Source: Capsaspora owczarzaki ATCC 30864
Taxonomy: Eukaryota; Opisthokonta; Filasterea
Direction: 5' to 3'
DNA length: 64,000 nt
NCBI RefSeq assembly: GCF_000151315.2
Contig: NW_011887295.1
Location: 1,605,914-1,669,913, forward strand
In this document: in pieces, positions 43,219 through 52,741 of the stretch
Numbering within the stretch: position 1 is the stretch's first letter
Layout of the letters: every line of letters starts with the position of its first letter
Position numbers and translations under genes: made by a program
The notes under the pieces: generated by a model
What the model was told of the DNA's origin: nothing
The model's database searches: none
The model's input: only the letters and a program-made list of their open reading frames with translations

Positions 43219-44674
43219 TGAAAGACAATGGTTGGGCACATTGCCGATATGCGAGCAGATCTGGATCATGGCCTATGAAACATAAAGTTCTATCACGTCT
43301 TCCCTACTGCTCACCGCAGTGCCAAACCCAGTCGGACGTCATTCTACTACATCACCTAACATGTCTTTGGCAAGGAGGCGGCAGAGTGCATGTCTACAGG
43401 CTGCACCATCATCCCGCCATTTTTTCTGCACAAAGTAGCACTGCTTCCACCGCAGGCACCTCCTCCGGCCTCCGAGTTTCTTGATTCGGATGGGCACATG
43501 TACATGTCATGCGAGGACCATGTCGAGGCGGCTGGAAAACTCGCTATGATGCAGCCAGACAACGACTTTGAATCAGAACACTCCCCGCAAAGTTCAGACA
43601 GCTCGAACTTGGAGAGCTCGAGGTGCTGTGCAGCAACACAACTGCTACGGACCCCGCCCCACTTCATTCTCTCCGGCTACAAAAGAGAAGCAAGCTGGCA
43701 ATGTCGGAAGGCTCGAAACGCAGTCGGAACACAAGCTCGACCGAATTGAAGAGTCGCCAGAACCGTTCTCCAAGACGCCGAGCACTTCTTTCAGCGGATC
43801 AAGAGAGATTCGGGCACTGGAAACAATTCTATGAGGGTTGGCGGGTTCGACACCGACTCGGAGACCCGGCACAACGTCGATGGCCTAGGCGACTTGACCG
43901 ACAATGGTTGCTAGCGTGTTGCCCTTTTTCGCGCTTCCACCGGCCAATAAATCAAAAATTCCACTACTGGGTGATTCACAATATACTTTCAAGTCAATTA
44001 TCTAGTGCGAACGTGCCCTTGCTTGCGTTGGGAGCGACAACAAACAAGGCCATTTTGAGCAAAATTCTCGGAGTTGGCGGAGCGACGATCGCCCATCAAG
44101 CCACACCCCCGCTCTCGCTTATTGTGATATTCCTATCATCTATGGTGTTGTTGTGCTCAAAATCAACGGTTTGGGCGAATTACATGACAAGATTGAACGC
44201 TAGGTCGGCTGAAAGTTAAGCTCCGATTTTTCCACAAGTGATGAAACCGAGTGGAGTTAAGTCTCGCCAATCTCGTTCGCCTTCTTCCCAAAGGCACAAA
44301 TAACTCACACAAGTAAATTAGAAGTGGAGCGGGGGTCGAAGAAGCCAACAGGACGGTGCTGTGTCATGGGTAATTGGCGATTGTCGCAGCAATACACAAC
44401 AAACTCGCCCCCTCGCGACCTGGTCGATTTTCATGCCCTATTTTTGCCATGGATCATTGATATCTATGGTATACTATCATAAAATGGTGGAATGGGGAAG
44501 AATAGGCCTCGCAGGGATTGGAAAAGCGAGCGGAGGCCTTAAATGACCAGCAAAAACATCCTACGAAGTTGTAGATCTACAGTACAATTCCAGCACGTCC
44601 TTTTGCCGATTCTCATCGCGACACCATTATATTTGACAATCCCTTCATTCCTACTAACTCAGTCGTCTTTCATC
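43219..44674. other. Gene-poor region between 5S rRNA and PGLS
   Basis: About 1.46 kb. ORFs of up to 198 codons exist (for example 43390-43749 + and 43623-44219 +), but overlapping frames stay open on both strands, none resembles a family I know, and no splice pattern makes one better than another. It may hold a decayed gene or element; not called. Confidence 0.4.
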
Positions 44675-45816
44675 ATGAGCCAGTACCAACACACACGAAT
44701 CAAGCATACAAACGCGCCGGCTGCGTTCGTGACCGAGAGCGCCCAGTTGCTGATCAAGCTCATCAACGACGCCATTGCCGCTCGTGGACGCTGCCTCTGT
44801 AACGCTGTTGTTGTGTTGGCTGACTGTGCCATTGCATGCAATACGAGCGAGGGAAGCGCGGACTGACGATTCGACTCTGTTTTGTGCTTGGTGATGGATT
44901 GCGCAGTGGGTCTGTCAGGTGGCTCAACCCCGGGCCCGATCTACACGGCACTCGGTACATCCAGCGAAGTGCAGTGGGACAAGGTGTTCCTGTTCCTGGT
45001 GGACGAGCGGTATGTGTTTGAGCTTTGGGTCAAAGTGAAAACACTCTTTGTTCCGCCAAAGTTGCAGTGCAGAATGCTTGGCGATATGGGCTGCATCGTC
45101 ATGATCAGTGTTGGCTATGCCTCTGATGAAATGTTCTTGTCGCGCAGATACATTGCCAAGGAGGACAAGAATGCAAATCACAACATGCTCCTCAACACGA
45201 TTCTCAAAGCCGAAAAGCCCATTCCCGAGGTATGGAAGGACCGTCCATCCGCAGGAAGCAGGACGCTGGCAGTCGTCTCTCTTGCTCTCAGATGCCTTGA
45301 TGCAGCTTGTTGATCCCCCCCCCCACCACACACACACACACACACACACATTGTTTTTTTGGGATCAGGCCACCTTCCTCACTAACTCGCGAATCAAACG
45401 TTCGATAGGCAAATCGCATCCTCCTCAACACCACCCTCCCGATTGCCGAGTGCGTGGCAGACTATGGGGCAAGGCTGCAAAAGCTCTTCCATGAGTATGG
45501 TCCGGCGGATGTGTTGACGCTCGGCATGGGCCCAGACGGGCACATTGCCTCATTGTTCCCGCCCGTTGTTCCCGCTGGCTTCCAAGCCGAGCCGTTGACC
45601 GTGAACACGCAGACAGAGCAGTTTGCCGTTCGCGAGCGTGTTTCTCTGACGCTGCCGGTCATTCAAGCTGCCCGTGCCCACGTGTTCTTCTTTAACGGGG
45701 CCGATAAGGAGCAAATCTGGAACACCATGTTGGAACACAGCTCCGAAGGCGCCACTCGCTGGCCTGCTCTCCCCGTCCTCGAGCAGGGCCGTACAACCGT
45801 CGTGTTCAACACATGA
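44675..45816 (+). CDS. PGLS: 6-phosphogluconolactonase
   Basis: Four exons (44675-44798, 44907-45009, 45148-45229, 45409-45816), 238 residues, phases all consistent. The enzyme hydrolyses 6-phosphoglucono-lactone in the oxidative pentose phosphate pathway in the cytosol. Diagnostic blocks are LGLSGGSTPGPIY, FLVDERY (completed across intron 2), KNANHNMLLNTIL and LTLGMGPDGHIASLFPP. The length equals the usual stand-alone eukaryotic PGLS, with no glucose-6-phosphate dehydrogenase fused. Intron 3 contains a C-run and a CA microsatellite at about 45316-45350. The gene is convergent with the SR protein gene; 155 bases separate the two stops. Confidence 0.96.
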
Positions 45817-45971
45817 CTGCCAAACCAGGTCTCTCACACTCGTGCGCGCCTTTGAATTCGAATCGGCAGGAATTTGTTCCAACGAAAAACAGTCTTGAAA
45901 TTTCAAGCGTCAACCCACAAGCCGGGTTTGTTTTATTATTGCACCACGTTTCTGAATACACACCCAAACGA

Positions 45972-48119
45972 TTAGTCGCGTGCGGGGGACGGGGAACGGG
46001 GAGCAGGCGAGCGAGGAGCCGGAGAGCGTGAGCGAGCACGGTTGCCATTGTCGTCGGCAGCGGAGCCAGCACCAGCACCATCGGCAGGAGCAGGGGACGG
46101 GCTGCGACGGCGCTCGTCACGACGGGGCGAGCGAGATGACGAACGGTCGCGGCGAGGAGAGCGGCTACGGCTGCGGCTGCGGTCACGAGGACGATCCTGC
46201 AAGGATAAAAGGAGCGAAAGGAGAGGGCACAAGTTTTGGTGCGCAATTAGCACGGAATAGAAGAGCGCCTCTTTTCACTGGAACAAAACCATAAGCCAAG
46301 CAGAGAGCCTGCTTACCTCGCGCAGGCGAATGTCACGGCCATTGAGGTCCTTGCCGTCAAGGCGGCGGATGGCGTGGCGCATATCGGTCGAGTTGGCAAA
46401 CTCAACGACGCTGCAAAAGCGCAACACCCCCCCCCCCCCAAAAAAAAAAAAAAAGCACAACAAAAAGACAACAGCATGAGCCACCGGACACATTCACGAA
46501 CGCCAACCGAACGGAAACATACCCAGTGCCATCGCGTTCACGGTGAGCGTCCGCAAACGTCACTTCAACACCGCAGGTGCGGACAAAGTCCTTGAGGTCC
46601 TGAAAATTTACGAATAGGCAGAAATCGGAATTGGATTCGGAGCGCAGGGAGCAAAAGAATGGATGCAGATGAGGGGTCACGTCCAAAGCGAGCAGAGAGC
46701 CAGAAAGATATCCGAACGATCAAGGAAGGTGGGGTGCGGGTCGAGCAAGTGGTAGTCCGTCAAAGCGCGCGGACGGACGGGCAAAGAGACAAGCCACATT
46801 GACAGTTGAACCAGTCCAGATCGAATTGCACCCCGAGTCCAGCAACGAGGCGATCCTCCTCTTTGTTTTCCATTGATTGATCCCCCAGGTAAACCCAAAA
46901 CCAAAACGCCTTGACGAAAAGAACAACGACAGCGCGACACTTGATGACCCATTCCCACCACGAAGAAGTCCAACGCCGTCGCAGCAACGCGCTTGGTGTC
47001 CACCTCTTTTTCATCGCCCAACGTAACGTCGCGTCGCGCCGGGTTGAATACGTCCCCCCGTGTGTCTCCGTTTCCAACGTTGACGGCAGTCCCACGCCAA
47101 ATCGCAGCAATAGCAAAAATGAAAACGAAAAAATCCCCGCTTCAAACAGTCGAGAAGTGCCAAGCGGCCCGAAGGCTGCACGTGCGTACCTGCCAGCTGA
47201 TGCGGGTCGACAAATTCTCAACCAGAACACGGTACTGGGTGCGGGTCGGGGGAGCGAAGCTGCATGACAAGTCCAACGTGAGTTGATTTTGAAGGCGATC
47301 AGAGAACAAACATTACGAATCTTACCGGCGCTCACGAGGCTCACCGCGGTCACGGCGGCCACCGCTGTTGGCACGCTCGACAATCAGGCTGTATGCCACA
47401 ACATAAACAACAACAACAACAACGTCAGGATGACGAGAGTGAGATGAGGGGTGGTCCTGTTTGCAACTGTTCAGCTGCTTGATGTAGTTACCGATCGCCC
47501 ATAAAATCACGGCCGTGGAGGTCGCGCATGGCATCGTCAGCATCGCGGACGTCATCAAACTCCTATTTCAGGGCAAAAACACAGCCAGTGCAAAAAGCAG
47601 GTGAGCGAGGCGCATTGCATGGTGGCGGCGCATTGTGCTGGATCGGCTCCGTCCCGACGCTGAGCTCCCTAGCACGCACACCAATACAAGCACAGTATGC
47701 TCATCAAACCGAGCCTTCGCTTGACTTGTAAACGCACAGACTGGATCGTCGCCAGCAAGCCCGGCTCATTCGATGCACCTGCGACATTGCAACGATCTTT
47801 GACTTTTTTCCAAGCCACTCTACTCTCGCTCTCGCCTCCCAGGCCACTTCCGCCCGCGCGACCCGCCGAAAGGCCGAGTGAGGAGTCAATTCACAGCGCT
47901 TTGGCATTGCAGTTCCAATGCAGCGTCAACGGATGGACGTGTCGATCGGGGGGAAGGCAGAGCAAAACCATCGCTCTTCGATCGCCCCAGACAACTTACG
48001 ACAAAGCCAAAGCCGTTCTTGAGGGTCACGTCGCGAGTGCGGCCGTACTTGCCAAAGAGATGCTCAACGTCGCGCTCACGAGCGTCGGCGGAAACGCGGC
48101 CAACATAAAGACGAGCCAT
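45972..48119 (-). CDS. SR-family splicing factor with two RRMs (SRSF4/5/6-type)
   Basis: Seven exons (48000-48119, 47492-47562, 47326-47388, 47190-47259, 46523-46599, 46317-46410, 45972-46196) give 239 residues, all phases matching. RRM1 starts MARLYVGRVSADARERDVEH with RNP1 KNGFGFVEF formed across intron 1. A short Gly/Arg linker follows. RRM2 is a pseudo-RRM with the family hallmark SWQDLKDF (created across intron 4), then the VVEFANSTDMRHAIRRLDG block. The tail is an RS domain (DRSRSRSRSPRRDRSSSRSP). It is a nuclear regulator of exon recognition, phosphorylated on RS repeats in known members. Intron 5 has a T15-G13 run (transcript sense) just before its acceptor. An alternative assignment is another two-RRM SR protein such as SRSF1/9, which shares the SWQDLKD motif. 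Confidence 0.94.
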
Positions 48120-48623
48120 TGTGTGTGAATTTAATTTGTAAAAGAAAAGAGTGGCTTTTGACGGTGATTTCCTTTTTTTTTTTTTTTTTTTTCCTGCACC
48201 CAAAGAAAACAAAAGAAAGAACGACAACAGACAAAGAAACAACAACACCACCAACAACTACAACAACAACAACCACCAGTCGAAACCAAAAGGCATGCAT
48301 CATTGGTCACAAGGATCATCCGGCGCATCCACAGGTGGATGAAGGTGCCACTTGGCAAGAAAGCCACCAATCAGTTTCCGCCGGTCAGTGCCGAATCCAG
48401 CGTCAACAAACGCCCACCGTAGAGCTGTTCGGGTTTGCGGAGGTAGTTTGTCGTACGATTGGCAGTCGGGATCAAGAGCGGAGATCACCTCGACACATCA
48501 ACATCAACATCGACATCAACATCAACATCAACATCGACAACCACTGAATCGCCATCCATGCGAAGCACAGGCAACGATCGGCCACGGGCAAAAGAGACGT
48601 TCACGCTTCGGCACGGGGACAAT
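48120..48623. other. Intergenic region, 504 bases, with CATCAA-type hexamer repeat
   Basis: Upstream flank of the SR gene and 3' flank of the nuclease-like gene. It has T20 at about 48173-48192, CAA-rich triplets at 48235-48275 and a CATCAA/CATCGA repeat at about 48497-48541. No gene is supported. Confidence 0.5.
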
Positions 48624-48787
48624 TCAGACGCTGGAAGAGCCATCATCGACCACAGTCGACTCCAGACGCACACGCTTGGCAAGCTGGCGAGGAGCGTCGT
48701 CGTCGAACTCCTCTTCATGCTCGCTCGAGGTCACTGAGTTCGACGTGCTCGCTTCCAATGCACCATGTGTGCGACGACGTTGAGTCG

Positions 48788-48826
<39 letters not shown>

Positions 48827-51433
48827 CAAAGACCGACAGGGCGGCAGGAGCATTTTGCTGTTCAGTAGGAGCGTCAACCACAACGTCAGGCAGAACGACA
48901 GGAGCCTCGACAGGAGCATTGCCAGGAACCTCGGCAGGAGCCTCGACAGGAGCCTCGACAGGGGTCTCGACAGGAGCAGACTCAGCGGAGGTCGAGGAAG
49001 CTTCAAATAAACAAGTGGCCCAAGCGGGTATCTCGCGCTTGAACTCACTCTCAGGGAAGATGGCAAACGACAGCTCTGGGACAGACTCCGTCCTCGCGTC
49101 CCCAAACACCTTGCTCTTGAACGCTTCACGGAGCACTTTCATAGCCTTTTCATCGTAGTGGTCTTGGGGCACGAGGTGTCCAGATGCGTAGAAGAGCCCC
49201 CGAATCCGGATTGGGATCTGTGCATCCACGCTTCGGAGCGGCATCAGCTGGAAGAGCGCAACGAACAGTGCCGAGCGAATCAGCAGCTGTCTTTCAGCAG
49301 CCTCACGTTGATCGGGATTCGTCTTGACCTCCAACAGCCGGATCCCAACACGAGGCTGCACAGGGTCATCAAGTGGTGCCATGGCATCGCACTCCACTTC
49401 GCCCAAATGCAGATTGAGCGTCGGCTTCAAGCGAGTGTAGATGTTGACGGCAACCAGGAGACCGAGCTTGCCGCAGAGCATGTCGTGAAGCTTGGGAGAC
49501 AATGGCGGCGGAAAGGCAGAGTTGGTAGCCTTGTTGCACATGTCCTGGAACTCTGTTGCAGCATCGCAAAGCAGCTTTTCAAAGACGGCGGCCTGGCTGT
49601 CGCAATTGTCAGACCAAATGATGTGCAACTTTGCCTTGAGGGCAGGTTGATCCACGAGGTCCGAGAACAGCCCGCGAGCGTCTCCGAGACTTGACTTGAT
49701 GTTCGCCCACCAATTGAGCGTAGAAGGAGAGCCGGGCTTGGCCATCTCGCCGAACAAGGCATTAGCCTTTGACTCGGCCTCCTTGAACAGAGCTGCAAGT
49801 TCCTCCTGCTTCAGCAAAGTTCCTACCACCGAAGGTAACTTTGCGACCACTGAGATGACTTCGTACATGAAACGCAGAAAGTAGCCAGAGTCCTGTCACA
49901 GGTTCAATAGTGAAGAACACGCAAGCAACGGTAAGCCGGACTGTGCGGACAACGATCGCCCTCACAACTTTCAACGTGTTGTGTTGACTTACGTAGAGCC
50001 GCTTGGCGATCTTGCGGGCGTGGCTCTGGACGTCCTTGAGCTCAAACAGGCTTGCACTCTGGGCATTCTGGTGAAACCAGCGATCAAAAGACGAAGGAAT
50101 GACGATGAGTTGCCAAGAACGCACAAACACCAACTGCAGCAAGCTATTCCTGGTAGTCTTACCGTTTTCAGAAGTGCGACACCGGCTTTGAGCGCCTTCT
50201 CGAGTGAAGCGAACTTCATGTTGTACACGAGCTGCGAGTTCCGCGTCAGCACCTCAAAGTGGGCTTCAGTCATCGCACCCTGCAGTATCTGCACATCTTT
50301 TACGTCTTTCTGCACGTCTGTGATTTGCGCTGTAATGGCGTCCACTTTCCGTGAAACGGCGTCCACTTTCTGTGAAACGGCGCCCATTTCCTCCCGCAAT
50401 TGACCAATCGCTTCCAGAATCCTGTATGATGCGTAGACAGAACAGAGTTTGTGACACATTCGAAGCATTTTGTGCGATTAGTCGCTTGTTCTCAAACACT
50501 CATCACCAACCAACTGCCGCTTGCCAACGAAATAACGAAATGACGGATAAACACCAACTTCCAACCTCGTCCCGTCCTCTCCCTCTGCCCCTCCTTCCCC
50601 TCCCCCCCCAAAAAAAAACCAAAAAAAGGAACAAAAACACAATCAAAATCAAAATGGTCAACAGAGCAACGGGATTACTGGAAGGAAAGCAGAAAAAGAA
50701 AGCAGAAAAAAAACCAAAAAAAACCACAATCAAGAAAACAATGGCGAAGCCCAACAGCGCATCGCGCAACCCTTGCGCCATAGCGACACCCAACAACATC
50801 AATCAGCAACACGCCATTCTGTCATAGACAGACAGAGAAGATCGTACATCCACGCATCTCACCACTGCATCATTGGGGTTTCATCCCATTTCCAGCATCT
50901 CTTTTCGCCATCCCCTCCTGCCGACCGTCGATTCCAACGGCGAGCAAGAACCATTAACAATCGCAACGCAATGCCAATGACACTTGATCAACGCATTGGA
51001 GTCTCGTCTCGACGTCTCCCAGGAGGCGTGGGTTGAGAAAAAAAACCGCGAAAAGATATGGCGGGAAATGAGTTGCAGATGAACGCGCGTTTTTGAAACA
51101 AGCGTTTTGAAACAAAGGACAGATTCACTGCCAGCATCACACTGCCCGCATCGCACTGCGGACATCCCTCCAAGATAGATCATAGTGCATTTAGTCAGCA
51201 GCGTTTGTCGGTTTGGGCGATGGGGGGAGGGGAAGCGGTGGACTGCTGCTCCCGAGGGACGGAGGGAGACACCGCGCTTCATTTTTTTTTCGCGCCTTCA
51301 ACCAAAGCCGCCAACGAACTCACGGGTTTGCAGGGGCCACAAGCTCCTCAGGTGTGGTTGCAGTGGTCATGCGAGTGTGGCCACGAGCGCCGCCACGAGC
51401 GCCGCCACCACCACGTCCCGAAGAATTGCTCAT
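48624..51433 (-). CDS. PD-(D/E)XK nuclease-like protein with coiled coil and NLS-like tail
   Basis: Four exons (51324-51433, 50163-50421, 49993-50067, 48624-49892) join in frame to 570 residues. The N-terminus is RGG-like (SGRGGGGARGGARG). Exon 2 encodes strict heptads (VSQKVDA VSRKVDA ITAQITD VQKDVKD), hence a coiled coil; the DNA there has 21-bp tandem repeats. A helical middle region precedes GEVECDAMAPL, about 12 further residues, then IRLLEVKTNPDQREAAERQL. This Asp, then Glu-x-Lys, then Gln arrangement is the core of PD-(D/E)XK nucleases. The tail has PVEAP repeats, an Ala tract (GCA triplets, about 48790-48825), an acidic cluster and AKRVRLES, which looks like a nuclear localisation signal. 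The fold call is inference from motif spacing; I know no named family for the whole protein. It is head-to-head with the NTPase gene at 52742. The 902-base first intron is chosen because it supplies an ATG and correct phase. Confidence 0.6.
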
Positions 51434-52061
51434 GATCGCCAAAAACACCAGAGAACGAGAGACGAAAAAAGTGAAAAGGCAATTGTCAAAAAAGAGCGAC
51501 TGCTCTCCAACTTAACACCCAAAACGGCGAGATAGGGATTGACAAGAATCGATGAAAGCGTTTTCAATTCGAGTTGAGGTGCGTTATGGGGTGGCCAAAT
51601 AATGCGAGGAACTTGCAGTTGTGTGTACGACTCGAGTTCGTCGTCGCAGTTAGTCCACTGGTCCTCGTCGTCATCTTCAGTGTATTGTGCCTCGCTATCA
51701 TCAACAGTAGCGGCGTCGTCGTGACAGGCAAGCTTGACGTCTTGACAGGCAAGCTCGAACGACGAATCGAGACTGCTGCTGTCCTTCGAGTCGGCATTCG
51801 TCGTCGGCTCTGACGAAGAGCTGGAAAATGTGTCATCCAGCTGTGTCAAGTATATGTCAAAAGATTGTTCATTTTAGAACGGTTCTCTGCAAGATAACAT
51901 GATGACAGCGTTGAGTTCAAGTTTTGCTTTACCGAGTGGGCCATCAAGGGCATGTCGAGAGGCAGAGGCTTCACTGCGTCCTCAGCCAGATGATGGAACC
52001 GCGTGTCCGGATGGTGTGTCATCTGCTCAGAAGCAGGGAGAGGCGATAGGATGGTGGTCAT
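51430..52061 (-). CDS. Weak hypothetical ORF between the nuclease-like and NTPase genes
   Basis: Possible exons 51933-52061 and 51430-51840 would give 179 residues. The first part is unremarkable; the second is Ser- then Asp/Glu-rich (YTEDDDEDQWTNCDDELESY), followed by QLQVPRIIWPPHN and a hydrophobic end. Its TGA stop overlaps the ATG of the nuclease-like gene (51431-51433), so on transcript grounds it may be a 5' UTR or alternative 5' exon of that gene and not a separate protein. I recognise no domain. Confidence 0.3.
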
Positions 52062-52741
52062 TCGAGCTGTCGACGGGCAATGGATGGAAAATGGTGGAAA
52101 GGCAGCTTTTTTGGCGCCAACCAGCAGCGGAGAACCCAAAGATGATCAAACAAGGAAATACAAAAAAAGACTGACTCTAACTTTCAAAATGTCAGTTGCT
52201 TTGTTTGGACGCGAGGTGCTGAATCTGCAGTCAGTTGCAACAGAGTTCGAACTCTGTGGTCAACATTCGGAAACCAATTCGGATATCACTGTCCCCGTCC
52301 GCCGCCCATTCAGAAGCAAACGAGAGTGATTCCAGTCCGCCTTGTGGAGTTAATAGTACACGATTTTACTGTTTTTGCATCCGTCCAAGTCGAACAGAGA
52401 GTTTGACCAAAACTAGCACGTCAGAAGCGAAGAAGGCCTTCATCGACAAACCCGGCGAGCATGGCCATCAAGTCGTCCGTTTATTGAACAGGACGCTTGC
52501 ACCGTACTTTTTTTTTATATCAGGGAACGATGGATTACAACAAAATTGAATCAATCTTCAAAGAATACTGGCATTGAGCTGCTAAAGAACCAGACCGGTG
52601 TTTGAGCCTCGCCCCACCACACTCTCGGACACTGCACCCTGCCACATTGGTTTCTTTCTAATCCATTCAACTCTAATAAATCACGATCGTAAACTGGCTG
52701 TGGAAGGTGAGGATCATTGTACTTCTGTTTTGTTTCGAAAA
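52062..52741. other. Intergenic region upstream of the NTPase gene, with an 18-bp palindrome
   Basis: 680 bases. It holds a perfect 18-bp palindrome at 52241-52258 (centre TTCGAA) and the short 5' flank of the NTPase gene. No ORF is supported. Confidence 0.45.

Noticed and set aside
43780-43870. GGGTTCGACACC resembling a tRNA T-arm
   Set aside because: The flanking bases do not form a 5-bp T-stem and no acceptor, D or anticodon arms can be drawn.
43645-44219. Overlapping ORFs on both strands in the region after the 5S gene
   Set aside because: Several frames are open at once and none has a recognisable domain, splice pattern or family match; not called as genes.
50503-50802. Hydrophobic minus-strand ORF upstream of nuclease-like exon 2
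   Set aside because: It arises from T-rich antisense of A-rich DNA; it lies in the intron implied by the RGG-like first exon at 51324-51433.
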